64,000 nt of DNA from Neobacillus niacini (GTDB lineage Bacteria; Bacillota; Bacilli; Bacillales; Cytobacillaceae): positions 124,001 through 188,000 of the forward strand of contig NZ_JAMBOB010000008.1 in the NCBI RefSeq assembly GCF_023715415.1, read 5' to 3'. Of this stretch, positions 1-9,158 are shown piece by piece (position 1 is the first letter of the stretch; each line of letters begins with the position of its first letter). Both the position numbers and the translations under genes were made by a program. The notes under the pieces are model-generated. The model was not told the DNA's origin. It saw nothing but the letters and a program-made list of their open reading frames with translations, and did not search any database.

Positions 1-1233
1 GCAATGGCCGGCCTGCCGCCATTTAATGGTTTTCTAAGTAAGGAAATGTTTTTTACTGCCGTTCTAAATGTATCAACAATGTCGGTGTTTAATGCAGATG
101 CACTTGGTATAGCTATACCAATCATCGCTTGGATTGCTAGTGTTTTTACCTTTATTTATAGCATGATTCTTGTTTTTAAAACCTTTAGAGGGAAGAATAA
201 GCCTGAAAAATTAGGCAGGGTAGTACATGAGGCACCGATTGGGATGTTACTTTCACCACTTGTCCTTGGTTCTCTCGTTATTATTATTTTCTTTTTTCCG
301 AATGTCCTTTCACAATACTTAATAAAGCCTGCTATGAATGCAGTGTTACCTACACTGGCTGATACTGGTGAAATGAAAGTGAAAATTAGTGCTTGGCATG
401 GCTGGAATACTGAGTTATTTATGACTTTTGGAGTCATCGGACTGGGCACATTGTTGTACATTTATTTGAAAAAATGGTATCGAATTTATCACCTATATCC
501 GGAGAATTTCACGTTAAATAGTGTGTATGATCTTTGTCTTGTAAAAATGGAAAGCCTATCGAAGTTCATAACAGAGCGGTACATGACAGGGTTTATCCGT
601 GATTATTTAATCTATATATTTTCATTTATCATCCTTGTTGTCGGGGGAGCGATGTGGTTCTTTGATGGATTTTCCTTTGACCCATCTAAAGATGCTCCTG
701 CCAATATGTTTGAAGCGGGATTAATGACTGCGATGATCATTACGGCAATAACTGTACTGTTTTCAAAAACCCGGTTGACCTCCATTGTTGCTGTTGGTGC
801 ACTTGGATTTCTAGTCTCCTTTTTCTTTGTGCTATTTAGAGCACCTGACTTGGCATTAACGCAGCTAGTTGTGGAGACAGTTACAACTGCACTATTCTTG
901 CTATGCTTCTATCACTTGCCGCAGTTGAGAAAGGAAGTAAGCCGTATACAGTTCAAAGCGGTAAATGCGGTCATCTCCATTGGGGTTGGTGTCGTTGTTA
1001 CACTTGTTGCTTTATCGGCAAATGGCAACCGTTTATTTGAATCGATTTCAAGCTTTTATGAGAATTCCTATGAATTAGCAGGCGCAAAAAATATTGTAAA
1101 CTCAATCCTCGTGGATTTTCGCGGTATTGATACGATGCTTGAGATTCTCGTTTTATGTATCGCTGGTATTGGTGTGTATACATTAATCAAGGTTAGACTT
1201 GGCGGGGGGGATAAAAATGAAGAAGCCAAATGA
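1..1233 (+). CDS. mrpA: Na+/H+ antiporter subunit MrpA, C-terminal part (5' end outside window)
   Basis: This is the C-terminal roughly 410 residues of the large Mrp antiporter subunit; the frame is open to the first base, so the gene starts upstream. The piece opens with the conserved GLPPFNGFLSKE segment of the NuoL-like proton channel module and ends with the APDLALTQL-VVET segment typical of the MrpA/MrpB-like C-terminal membrane domain. Mrp complexes exchange Na+ for H+ in the cytoplasmic membrane and serve in alkali and sodium tolerance. It overlaps the ribosome binding region of mrpB, and all seven subunits follow in canonical order, so the identification is firm. Confidence 0.95.
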   Translation, partial: AMAGLPPFNGFLSKEMFFTAVLNVSTMSVFNADALGIAIPIIAWIASVFTFIYSMILVFKTFRGKNKPEKLGRVVHEAPIGMLLSPLVLGSLVIIIFFFPNVLSQYLIKPAMNAVLPTLADTGEMKVKISAWHGWNTELFMTFGVIGLGTLLYIYLKKWYRIYHLYPENFTLNSVYDLCLVKMESLSKFITERYMTGFIRDYLIYIFSFIILVVGGAMWFFDGFSFDPSKDAPANMFEAGLMTAMIITAITVLFSKTRLTSIVAVGALGFLVSFFFVLFRAPDLALTQLVVETVTTALFLLCFYHLPQLRKEVSRIQFKAVNAVISIGVGVVVTLVALSANGNRLFESISSFYENSYELAGAKNIVNSILVDFRGIDTMLEILVLCIAGIGVYTLIKVRLGGGDKNEEAK

Positions 1234-1642
1234 TGTTATCATTCGAAGTGTAACAAAAGTGGCAGTCGTGATTATTTTTACGTTTGCCATTAATCTTTTT
1301 ATCTCAGGACATCATTTTCCCGGTGGTGGATTTATCGGTGGCTTGGTCTTTGCTTCAGGCTTAATCCTGATGTTTTTAACATTTGATATGGAAACGGTTC
1401 GTCATAATATTCCCGTCGATTTTAAAGTGGTGGCTGCAGTAGGTGTGTTAATTGCTGTTTTGACGGGAGTAGGTGCGATGGTTCTAGATGCTCCCTTTTT
1501 ATCTCAATCATTTGGCTACTTTGAGTTGCCGATATTCGGGAAGACAGAGCTTGCTACAGCAGTGATTTTTGATGTAGGGGTAGCTTTAGCGGTTATTGGA
1601 ACATCTATGACGATAATAATGAGTATTGGTGATGATCGATAA
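1217..1642 (+). CDS. mrpB: Na+/H+ antiporter subunit MrpB
   Basis: A 141-residue membrane protein with four predicted hydrophobic segments and the MrpB signature GHHFPGGGFIGGL near residue 30. I start it at ATG 1217, which follows a G-rich ribosome binding site inside the end of mrpA; a TTG 18 bases upstream is also in frame but lies before that site. Its stop shares a base with the mrpC start, indicating translational coupling. In Mrp complexes MrpB is required for assembly and antiport activity. Confidence 0.93.
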   Translation: MKKPNDVIIRSVTKVAVVIIFTFAINLFISGHHFPGGGFIGGLVFASGLILMFLTFDMETVRHNIPVDFKVVAAVGVLIAVLTGVGAMVLDAPFLSQSFGYFELPIFGKTELATAVIFDVGVALAVIGTSMTIIMSIGDDR

Positions 1643-1980
1643 TGGAAACGTTAATGTCTATCCTTGTTGGTCTATTATTTGCCATTGGAGTTTACTTGAT
1701 TTTGACGAAAACCTTATTAAGAATCATTTTGGGGACCTCGATTCTAGGTCATGGTGTCAATTTACTGATTATCACGATGGGAGGGTTAAAAAAGGGAGGG
1801 CCGCCGCTCTTAGGAATAAAGAATCTAACCTATGCAGATTCATTACCACAAGCCCTTTTATTAACAGCAATCGTAATTAATTTTGCAACAACAGCTCTTT
1901 TTTTAGTGCTGAGTTATCGTGCTTATAAAGTGTTAGGCACGGATGATACGGAACAATTGAGAGGTATTAAGGATGAATAA
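1642..1980 (+). CDS. mrpC: Na+/H+ antiporter subunit MrpC
   Basis: A 112-residue, three-helix membrane protein of the NuoK-like family. The membrane segment contains TSILGHGVNLLII, the typical NuoK/MrpC region, and the length matches the family. It overlaps mrpB by one base (TAATG) and mrpD by eight bases, so it is translated as part of a tightly coupled operon. The role is inferred from family and gene order: a small structural subunit between the MrpA and MrpD antiporter modules. Confidence 0.93.
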   Translation: METLMSILVGLLFAIGVYLILTKTLLRIILGTSILGHGVNLLIITMGGLKKGGPPLLGIKNLTYADSLPQALLLTAIVINFATTALFLVLSYRAYKVLGTDDTEQLRGIKDE

Positions 1981-3463
1981 TTTGGTCATTTTGCCAATCA
2001 TTATCCCCATTATAGCGGGAATGATTATGGTGATCTTTAGAAAAAATATAAAATTGCAAAGATTTTTTAGTGTTTTATCTACAATAGCGATAAGCATTTC
2101 GACAATATTACTAATCACTCAAATTCATACGAACGGGATTCAAACTCTTCATTTAGGCGGCTGGAAAGCTCCCTTTGGGGTAAGTATGGTGGCTGATATG
2201 TTTTCAGCATTACTGATTCTTGTGACAAGCATCGTCTCACTTTGTTGTTTACTATATGCTTTTCACTCCATTGGAAAAGAGAGAGAAGCCAACTACTTTT
2301 ACCCGCTCTTTTTGTTTTTAATTACAGGGGTTAATGGTTCCTTTATCACCGGTGATATTTTTAATTTATTTGTTTGCTTCGAGGTGATGTTGGTTTCATC
2401 GTATGTGTTGATTTCACTGGGAGGTACGAAAATTCAGCTAAGCGAATCTATAAAATATATATTGATTAACATCATCTCCTCCTTCCTTTTTCTAGTTGCT
2501 ATCGCATTCCTTTATGCAATGACCGGCACACTGAATTTTGCACACCTCTCGATTCGTGTAGCCGAGATTGGACAAGAGGGTCTCATGACTACAGTTGCCA
2601 TTTTATTTTTAATTGTATTTAGTTTAAAAGCAGGGCTTTTTCTCTTCTTTTGGCTGCCAGGCTCCTACAGTGCTCCTCCAACAGCGATTTCCGCTATTTT
2701 TGCCGCTTTGTTAACGAAGGTAGGAATCTATGCCATTATCAGAGTTTTTACACTGGTCTTTTATCATGAGCCAGAGGTGACGCATTTATTTATCGGAATA
2801 TTGGCTGCGGCAACGATGCTATTAGGAGCAATTGGGGCAGTCGCTTTTTGGGATATTAAAAGAATATTAACCTATAACGTAGTTGTAGGTGTGGGATTTA
2901 TTTTAGCAGGGGTTGCGTCCTATACAACAGAAGGGATGACGGGGTCTCTCTACTATCTGATTCACGATATGGTTGTGAAGGCGCTGATTTTCCTTTTAGG
3001 AGGAACAATCATACATCTTACTGGTACGAGTAAGCTGAAAGAAATAAGCGGTCTTATCCGCTTGCACCCAGGATTAGGATGGATGTTCTTTATTGCAGCA
3101 TTGTCACTGTCAGGGATTCCGCCGTTAAGCGGCTTCCTAGGTAAAATTTTCATAACAGAGGGAACCTTTGAAGCTGGCTACTTATGGCTGGGTGGAATTG
3201 GATTGTTTACCAGCCTTATGGTCCTGTATTCGATCATGAAAATCTTTATGAATGTCTTTTGGGGGTATACCGACTTAACAGAGGAGAAAGAGAAAGGGAC
3301 AACAAAGGGGTTAATGTTACCAATAGGTATCCTTACCATCATAACGATTGCGCTCGGATTAGGTGCACAAGGAATTCATGAGTACGTTGATATGGCGGTA
3401 GAAGGCTTAATGAATCCAAGTATATATATTGAAGCTGTCTTGGGTGGCAATCTTAGTCAATAG
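1973..3463 (+). CDS. mrpD: Na+/H+ antiporter subunit MrpD
   Basis: A 496-residue polytopic membrane protein homologous to the NuoM/NuoN proton-pumping subunits. The two charged residues expected within its membrane helices are visible: E137 in NLFVCFEVML and K219 in FSLKAGLFLF. The segment GIPPLSGFLGK near residue 385 is the conserved loop of this antiporter family. It starts eight bases inside mrpC. It probably forms one of the ion-translocating channels of the complex. Confidence 0.95.
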   Translation: MNNLVILPIIIPIIAGMIMVIFRKNIKLQRFFSVLSTIAISISTILLITQIHTNGIQTLHLGGWKAPFGVSMVADMFSALLILVTSIVSLCCLLYAFHSIGKEREANYFYPLFLFLITGVNGSFITGDIFNLFVCFEVMLVSSYVLISLGGTKIQLSESIKYILINIISSFLFLVAIAFLYAMTGTLNFAHLSIRVAEIGQEGLMTTVAILFLIVFSLKAGLFLFFWLPGSYSAPPTAISAIFAALLTKVGIYAIIRVFTLVFYHEPEVTHLFIGILAAATMLLGAIGAVAFWDIKRILTYNVVVGVGFILAGVASYTTEGMTGSLYYLIHDMVVKALIFLLGGTIIHLTGTSKLKEISGLIRLHPGLGWMFFIAALSLSGIPPLSGFLGKIFITEGTFEAGYLWLGGIGLFTSLMVLYSIMKIFMNVFWGYTDLTEEKEKGTTKGLMLPIGILTIITIALGLGAQGIHEYVDMAVEGLMNPSIYIEAVLGGNLSQ

Positions 3464-3504
3464 ATCAAAAGTGTTATTTTGATTAATGAAAAGGGGTGAT
3501 ACCA

Positions 3505-3984
3505 ATGCCCATGCAAGTATTAGTTAACTTATTAATTGGTGTAATCTGGATGTTTCTTCAGGATGATTGGAGTGTATTAACATTCTTTAGCGGTTACCTA
3601 TTTGGTTTATTGGTGCTCTATATATTACGCAGATATCTTCCTACTAAATTCTATTTGGTCACATTACTTGCTATCTTTCAACTTTTTATTGTGTTTATTT
3701 ATGAATTGTTTACATCAAGTATATTAGTGATTAGACAGATACTTCGTCCAAAAATCAATATTACTCCAGGTATTTTTACTTTGGAAACTGAGTTAGAAGG
3801 GGATCTGGAGGTTACCTTACTAGCCCTTCTGTTAACCCTGACCCCTGGGTCTGTGGTAATTGAAGTCTCTTCAAATAGTAAGAAGTTTTATATCCATGCA
3901 ATGGATATCCCAGAATCAAGCAATGCAGCCCTCCAATCTAAAATTAAGTTTGAAAAGGCTATAAAGAAGGTGACACGGGCATGA
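3505..3984 (+). CDS. mrpE: Na+/H+ antiporter subunit MrpE
   Basis: A 159-residue membrane protein whose start (MPMQVLVNLLIGVIWMFL) resembles MrpE proteins. I choose ATG 3505 because AAAGGGGTG lies just upstream; a GTG at 3496 falls within that ribosome binding site. After N-terminal hydrophobic segments it has a cytoplasmic domain with the TPGSVVIEV stretch typical of the family. It overlaps mrpF by four bases. Confidence 0.92.
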   Translation: MPMQVLVNLLIGVIWMFLQDDWSVLTFFSGYLFGLLVLYILRRYLPTKFYLVTLLAIFQLFIVFIYELFTSSILVIRQILRPKINITPGIFTLETELEGDLEVTLLALLLTLTPGSVVIEVSSNSKKFYIHAMDIPESSNAALQSKIKFEKAIKKVTRA

Positions 3985-4265
3985 TACAGGGGATTTTAAT
4001 TTGTTCATTAGTATTTCTTAGTTTTGCTATTTTTGCAACTATATTTCGTTTGGTAAAAGGACCTTCTGCGCCGGATCGAATTCAGGCGCTGGATGCATTA
4101 GGAATTAATATCATTTCTGGAGTTGCTATTTTTTCGGTATTTATAAGAAGTACTGGTTTTTTTGAAGTTATTTTATTAATTGGAATCCTTTCCTTTATCG
4201 GGACAATTGCCTTTGCGAGATATATAGAAAGAGGTGTGGTCATTGAGCGTAATAATTCCGAGTGA
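3981..4265 (+). CDS. mrpF: Na+/H+ antiporter subunit MrpF
   Basis: A 94-residue protein with three hydrophobic helices and the family motif KGPSAPDRIQALD near residue 29, whose conserved aspartate is typical of MrpF. It starts with ATGA overlapping the mrpE stop. MrpF is required for a functional complex; homologues have also been linked to efflux of small organic acids such as bile salts, but nothing here shows that activity. Confidence 0.93.
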   Translation: MIQGILICSLVFLSFAIFATIFRLVKGPSAPDRIQALDALGINIISGVAIFSVFIRSTGFFEVILLIGILSFIGTIAFARYIERGVVIERNNSE

Positions 4266-4638
4266 ACACATTGCGGTTTTATTGATTTTGATTGGTACCA
4301 TCTTTAGCTTTTTAAGTGCAGTCGGATTAATTCGTCTCCCTGATATATATACCCGTTCTCATGCACTTTCAAAAGGGTCAACGATGGGCGTTCTATTTAC
4401 GCTTGTAGGAACTTTCCTTTTTTTCGTGCTAGAAGGATTTTTTAGTATTCGTTTATTTCTGGGTATATTCTTTGTATTTCTTACTGCACCTGTGGCTGGA
4501 CATATTATTGTCAGAGCAGCGTATCGCTCAAATGTCCCTCTAGCTAAGGAAAGCGTACAGGATGACTTGAAGGATGTAATTGGTCTAGCAAAGGAAAACA
4601 GCAGAAATGATATGGAAAAAAACCCCTACAAGTTGTAA
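4243..4638 (+). CDS. mrpG: Na+/H+ antiporter subunit MrpG
   Basis: About 131 residues with three hydrophobic helices and the MrpG motif GLIRLPDIYTRSHA near residue 28. TTG 4243 is favoured as start because GAAAGAGGTG lies six bases upstream; a GTG at 4234 is in frame but inside that site. The gene overlaps mrpF. Its C-terminal tail is encoded by the left arm of the operon terminator, and the stop codon lies in the hairpin loop, so the last codons and the terminator are the same DNA. Confidence 0.92.
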   Translation: MSVIIPSEHIAVLLILIGTIFSFLSAVGLIRLPDIYTRSHALSKGSTMGVLFTLVGTFLFFVLEGFFSIRLFLGIFFVFLTAPVAGHIIVRAAYRSNVPLAKESVQDDLKDVIGLAKENSRNDMEKNPYKL

Positions 4639-4656
4639 GACTTGTAGGGGTTTTTT
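4617..4656. terminator. Bidirectional terminator between mrpG and swrC
   Basis: Perfect 10-bp stem CCCCTACAAG/CTTGTAGGGG (4623-4632 and 4641-4650) with A-run before and T-run after, so it can end transcription from both converging genes. The mrpG stop codon is in the loop. Confidence 0.93.
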
Positions 4657-4657
4657 G

Positions 4658-7600
4658 TTAGTCTTCTACTATATCTTTACGATTTTTCTTGAACATCTTC
4701 GATAACACTTCATAGACAATTGGGACAACAATTAGTGTTAATAATGTTGAACTTGCTAAACCGCCGATTACGGTAATACCAAGACCCTTCGAGATTAATC
4801 CGCCGCCGCCTGAGCCAATGGCTAATGGGATTAAGGCACCAATTGTTGCAATAGCGGTCATTAGGATTGGACGCAGACGGGTTGCACCAGCTTCTAGTAC
4901 AGCTTCACGCATCGTCATACCGTCACGTTCCATATGAATAATTCTATCTACGAGTACAATTGCATTCGTCACAACGATACCGATTAACATCAACAGACCC
5001 ATCATGACAGATACGGAAATGGTTTCACCTGCGATTAATAAACCGACAAATGAACCGATAACGGCAAATGGTAATGAGAATAGGATGGCAAACGGTGCGA
5101 CACCTTCACGGAAGGTTACAACTAGGATAAAGTATACAATTGCAATCGCCGCAAGCATAGCCATTCCAAGCTGTGTGAATGTTTCCGTCATATCTGCCTG
5201 AACACCGGCAACACCAATGGTAACACCTTTCGGTAAATCTAATTTATCTATTTCTTTATCTACCTCAGCTGTTGCTTTAGAAATATCCTCATCAAGAATT
5301 TTTCCTGAAACTGTTGCATAGTATTCACCTTTGCTGCGGGCAAGGGTATTTAGCGTTGTGCCTTTTTCAACTGTTACTAATTCTGAAAGCGGCATCGTCG
5401 TACCAAGTGCTGTCGGTACTGGTGTTGCTAAAATATCGTCAATAGATTTTGGTTGAGCAGCTTGTTCCTGCTGAACGATAACTTCTAATTCATTACCATC
5501 CTTTTCAACCGTTGTTAATACATCTTGTGTTTTGGTTGGGTTTAACATCATGACGATTTGACCAGTTGTTAAACCATATTGCAGTAATTCATCTTGTTCT
5601 ACTTTGAATGTATACTCAACGTATGCTTCCTCAGCACTTGAAGAAACATCTTCTAAGCGGTCATTTTTACCCATAACGCCTTCTACCATTTTTACAGCTT
5701 CATTTAGTTTATCTAAATCTTCACTGTAGAACGTGTAGCTAACTTCATTTGTTGACATCGACATAGCAGCGAAGTTTTGACTCTTCCATTCGCCGGATTG
5801 TCCGATGTTAAACACATATTCTTCAATTTCTTCACGAACTTCAGGGAAGTTTTCCATTTCAGGGTCAAAGATAAGGTACATTAGCGCACCATCACCGCCG
5901 CCGCCCATCATCGCAGCCATCGGATCTCCACTTTCGGTAATAGATATCTGAACAATGTCGATATCCCCACGTTTTAGCATTTCTTCTTCAACTGCTTCAA
6001 CGTTTGCTAATGTTTCATCCTTTAGCTCACCTGCTTTTGGTGTGTACGTTAAGTACATAACCTTTTCTTCTTCACTGCCCATAAAGCTAAAACCGATTAA
6101 TGGTGTTAATGCCAAACTGCCTGCTAACAACACAACCGCAATAACGGAGGTAATCACTTTATGGTTCAGTGTCCATCTTAGGATGCCTTTGTACCAGTTC
6201 GCTAACTTACCAACTTCTTTATGGCTGCTTTCAGTTTTTTCGCTGTATAATTTTTTCTTAAATAAGAAGTGTGACAATGCAGGAACGATGGTAATCGCAA
6301 CAATTAATGAAGCACCAAGAGCAAATGTCATCGTTAGTGCGAACGGCATGAATAGCTCACCGACCATACCGCCAACGAAGATAAGAGGTGCAAATACTGC
6401 AACCGTTACTAATGTTGATGACAGGATTGGTTTGAACATTTCAATTGTAGCTTCACGAACAAGTGCACGACCTGTTAATTTTTCTTCTTTTAAATGAAGG
6501 CGTCGATAGATATTTTCAACTACTACGATTGAGTCATCGATTACACGGCCGATGGCAACCGTAACGGCACCGAGCGTCATAATATTGAGCGTAATCTCCA
6601 TCCAATTAAGCAGCAAGAATGCCATGAAAATAGAAACTGGAATCGAAACGATTGATATAATGGTTGATTTAATATCACGTAGGAATAAAAGAATAATTAA
6701 AACGGCAATTAAACCACCAAATAGTGCTTTTTCCACCATCGTTTTAACCGATTCTTCGATTGGTGCACCTTGGTCGAGTGATACATCGATGACAAGACCA
6801 TCGATTTTTTCCTTTTGTTCATCGACTAAATCCTTCACACTGTTTACAACATCTACAGTGTTTGCTTCTTGGCCTTTAACAATTTGAATGGCAATCGCAT
6901 TTTCACCATTTGTACGTGAAATCGATTGTACTTTACCAACTACTTTAATCTCAGCGATGTCGCTAAGCTTCACAAATGGAGAAGGCTGCTCTGCTGATGG
7001 TGTTACAGGAATAAGCATTTCCTTTAATTCATCAGCGGTCATGAACTTTCCATCGATTGCTACTGCTTGTTCGCCCGCTTCAAATTCGTAAAGACCTAAT
7101 GAAACTGCTAGGTCACTTGCTTGGATCATTTGTTTGACAGTATCTTCCTTTAAACCATATTGAGCCATCTTTGCTTCGTCATACGTTAACTCAACTTCTT
7201 CGATATGTTGACCAGTAATGGTTGCGGAGGCAACACCATCAATCTTCTCGATTTTTGGAAGAATAATGTCTTCAACGGTGGATGTTAATTCTACGATATC
7301 CTCAGTTGTACTGCTTATACTAAGTGCCATAACCGGCATCATATTCATGCTAATGGCTGTAATAATTGGTTCTTGTGCATTTTCTGGCAGCTTAACGGCC
7401 TCTAAAGCAGATTTTAATGCGCGATTTGCTTCGTCCATATCTTCACCGTATTCATATTCCACTTGAATACTAGCCATGTTCGCATTTGAGTTGGAATAAA
7501 CGGATTTTACACCTTTTAAGTTTTCTATTGCTTTTTCTAAAGGTTTGGAGACATCTTCCATTACTTGCTCTGGAGTTGCCCCAGGATATACGTCCATTAC

Positions 7601-7741
7601 CATTAAGTATGGTATTGAAATATCTGGAATGGTCTCCATATTCATTTTAGTACCTGAATAAATACCAGATACCGTAATAATGATTGTAAGTAACCATACT
7701 GCTAGTTTGTTTCCTAGAACAAAGTTAACTAAACCTTTCAC
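4658..7741 (-). CDS. swrC: RND-family multidrug efflux pump, SwrC/YerP-like
   Basis: A 1027-residue RND (hydrophobe/amphiphile efflux) transporter with the expected layout: a helix near residue 10, a large extracytoplasmic loop, a block of helices near 340-500 containing the proton-relay motif GRVIDDSIVVVENIYR, a second large loop and a second block of helices from about 850. A divergent TetR gene of YerO type supports the SwrC identity; in Bacillus subtilis SwrC gives surfactin resistance and supports swarming. It starts at GTG behind AAGGGTAGGTG. A glycine-rich stretch near residue 612 (MMGGGGDGA) sits in the second loop. The substrate here is not known from sequence. Confidence 0.88.
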   Translation of the reverse strand: MKGLVNFVLGNKLAVWLLTIIITVSGIYSGTKMNMETIPDISIPYLMVMDVYPGATPEQVMEDVSKPLEKAIENLKGVKSVYSNSNANMASIQVEYEYGEDMDEANRALKSALEAVKLPENAQEPIITAISMNMMPVMALSISSTTEDIVELTSTVEDIILPKIEKIDGVASATITGQHIEEVELTYDEAKMAQYGLKEDTVKQMIQASDLAVSLGLYEFEAGEQAVAIDGKFMTADELKEMLIPVTPSAEQPSPFVKLSDIAEIKVVGKVQSISRTNGENAIAIQIVKGQEANTVDVVNSVKDLVDEQKEKIDGLVIDVSLDQGAPIEESVKTMVEKALFGGLIAVLIILLFLRDIKSTIISIVSIPVSIFMAFLLLNWMEITLNIMTLGAVTVAIGRVIDDSIVVVENIYRRLHLKEEKLTGRALVREATIEMFKPILSSTLVTVAVFAPLIFVGGMVGELFMPFALTMTFALGASLIVAITIVPALSHFLFKKKLYSEKTESSHKEVGKLANWYKGILRWTLNHKVITSVIAVVLLAGSLALTPLIGFSFMGSEEEKVMYLTYTPKAGELKDETLANVEAVEEEMLKRGDIDIVQISITESGDPMAAMMGGGGDGALMYLIFDPEMENFPEVREEIEEYVFNIGQSGEWKSQNFAAMSMSTNEVSYTFYSEDLDKLNEAVKMVEGVMGKNDRLEDVSSSAEEAYVEYTFKVEQDELLQYGLTTGQIVMMLNPTKTQDVLTTVEKDGNELEVIVQQEQAAQPKSIDDILATPVPTALGTTMPLSELVTVEKGTTLNTLARSKGEYYATVSGKILDEDISKATAEVDKEIDKLDLPKGVTIGVAGVQADMTETFTQLGMAMLAAIAIVYFILVVTFREGVAPFAILFSLPFAVIGSFVGLLIAGETISVSVMMGLLMLIGIVVTNAIVLVDRIIHMERDGMTMREAVLEAGATRLRPILMTAIATIGALIPLAIGSGGGGLISKGLGITVIGGLASSTLLTLIVVPIVYEVLSKMFKKNRKDIVED

Positions 7742-7759
7742 ACTTACACCTACCCTTAA

Positions 7760-7812
7760 TTGACTTATCTAACCCATTTATTTATAATACTGACTAACCG
7801 GTCATCTGTCAA
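7760..7812. promoter_or_regulatory. Overlapping divergent promoters and candidate TetR operator (yerO/swrC)
   Basis: Plus strand: TTGACT (7760-7765), 17-bp spacer, TATAAT (7783-7788), reading into the TetR gene. Minus strand: TTGACA (7812-7807), 17-bp spacer, TATTAT (7789-7784), reading into the RND pump. The two -10 boxes overlap by five bases. TGACTAACCGGTCA at 7791-7804 (TGAC/GTCA arms) lies just after the plus-strand -10 and within the minus-strand spacer, so one bound repressor could block both promoters. Confidence 0.8.
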
Positions 7813-7841
7813 TGATTGAGCCTAGGAGTGAACAATAAACG

Positions 7842-8675
7842 ATGAAAAAACAATTAATTATGGAAAAGGCAATCGAGCTCTTTGCTAAACAGGGTTTTGA
7901 GGCTACATCTGTCCAGCAAATAACAGAACATTGCGGCATTTCCAAAGGTGCATTTTATCTATCTTTTAAGTCGAAAGATGAATTAATCATCGAGATAATC
8001 GATCACTTTATGATTCAATTTACCTCTGAAATTGACTATCTAGTCAGAAGTGAGAGAGAGGAAGAAAATCTTCTATATAAATTTTATTATGCGATATTCA
8101 ACTCATTTCAAAAGCATTCTGATTTTGGGAAAATCTTAATCAAGGAGCAGTCTCGTTCATTTAATCAGGATTTCATCGTGAAAATGCGTTATTACGACAG
8201 ATTAATGGATAAAACCATTCTTTCGATGGTGGAGCATTTGTATGGAGATGATAAAGTAAAAGAGATAAAATATGATTTAGTATTTTGTATCAAGGGCTTT
8301 ATGAGTATGTATTCCCAGCTATTTTTATTTTATAATGTACCATTAGATTTGGATTTGTTGTCGACTTCATTAGTGGAAAAAACAAATCTCCTAGCAAGAA
8401 ATTCCACAGTTCCTTTTATTTCAAAAGGGCTGATTGAGGTTTTTGAGGAGCCAGGATTAGAGAAATTAACAAAAGATCAGATTCTCCTTCTGATCAATCA
8501 AGCAATAGAAGAAATGGACGAGTCAGTTGAAAAGGAATCTTTGGTCTTATTAAAAGAGCAGCTGCATGAACAAACATTTGGCAGAGCAATTATTAAAGGT
8601 TTACTAGAAAATATTCGAATTCATCCCCAAACCAAATGGATCTCTTATTTACTGGGTAGTTTTTTCAATCTGTAG
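7842..8675 (+). CDS. yerO: TetR-family regulator, YerO-like
   Basis: A 277-residue repressor-type protein. The N-terminal TetR helix-turn-helix is clear: ATSVQQITEHCGISKGAFYL around residues 24-44, followed by FKSKDELI. The long C-terminal domain (about 220 residues) resembles YerO, the TetR protein paired with SwrC in B. subtilis. It is divergent from the pump gene with a shared promoter region holding a candidate operator, which suggests that it represses the pump and itself. The effector is unknown. Confidence 0.82.
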   Translation: MKKQLIMEKAIELFAKQGFEATSVQQITEHCGISKGAFYLSFKSKDELIIEIIDHFMIQFTSEIDYLVRSEREEENLLYKFYYAIFNSFQKHSDFGKILIKEQSRSFNQDFIVKMRYYDRLMDKTILSMVEHLYGDDKVKEIKYDLVFCIKGFMSMYSQLFLFYNVPLDLDLLSTSLVEKTNLLARNSTVPFISKGLIEVFEEPGLEKLTKDQILLLINQAIEEMDESVEKESLVLLKEQLHEQTFGRAIIKGLLENIRIHPQTKWISYLLGSFFNL

Positions 8676-8694
8676 AGTGAAAGGTGGGCATACG

Positions 8695-8964
8695 GTGTTT
8701 ATTGTAACAGAGGCAGCAAAATCTGAAATACAAAACCGCTTGGAATTATCAGATTCGGCTAAGTTTATCCGATTACAAATGCGTAAAAGTTGTTTTATGA
8801 AGGTGAAAGTAACAGTAGAAGAATCTGTTCAAGAAAATGATAGTCAGATAGTAAAAGAAGGCTTGAATTTCATCATCGACAATGGCGAATGTCATTATTT
8901 TCGTAATAAAAAACTGGATTTTATCCCAGACCAAACTGGTTTTAAACAGTTTGAAGTCATTTAA
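8695..8964 (+). CDS. HesB/IscA-like small protein
   Basis: An approximately 89-residue protein with the pattern FIVTEAAKSEIQNRL followed by an all-beta-looking section, resembling the small HesB/YneR-type branch of the iron-sulfur A-type carrier fold. GTG 8695 is chosen because AAAGGTGGG lies upstream; an earlier in-frame GTG at 8677 precedes that site. Only two cysteines are present (KSCFM and GECHY), not the three-cysteine pattern of true IscA, so cluster binding is doubtful. It lies 19 bases after the TetR gene and may be cotranscribed. Confidence 0.55.
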   Translation: MFIVTEAAKSEIQNRLELSDSAKFIRLQMRKSCFMKVKVTVEESVQENDSQIVKEGLNFIIDNGECHYFRNKKLDFIPDQTGFKQFEVI

Positions 8965-8980
8965 TATTTTCTAAACGCTA

Positions 8981-9013
8981 AAGAGCTCATTCTAATAAGA
9001 ATGGGCTCTTTTT
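8981..9013 (+). terminator. Terminator after yerO/HesB-like gene
   Basis: Thirteen-base arms AAGAGCTCATTCT/AGAATGGGCTCTT (8981-8993 and 8998-9010) with AATA loop and T-run. Confidence 0.88.
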
Positions 9014-9067
9014 ATATTTTGGGATAGAAATGCAGAGACTTTTTTAAGAATAATGAATTCAATTTTA

Positions 9068-9131
9068 TTGACATACTAGTAGTTGCGAGGTAGGATAAAT
9101 GTATCGATTAAATATTTACGAACGCCGTTCG
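9068..9131 (+). promoter_or_regulatory. Candidate promoter and palindrome upstream of the IclR gene
   Basis: TTGACA (9068-9073), 17-bp spacer, TAGGAT (9091-9096, weak -10). The palindrome CGAACGCCGTTCG (9119-9131) lies just downstream and is a plausible autoregulatory operator. With this promoter the transcript would begin near 9103, after the ATG at 9099. Confidence 0.5.
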
Positions 9132-9158
9132 ACAATGGCGAATGAAAGAAGGAAGACG

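Noticed and set aside
5955..6497. 180-codon plus-strand frame inside the RND pump gene
   Set aside because: Antisense shadow of swrC with low-complexity S/T/N-rich translation and no ribosome binding site; other antisense frames in 5-7.5 kb, 24.1-24.5 kb and 40.1-40.6 kb were dismissed for the same reason.
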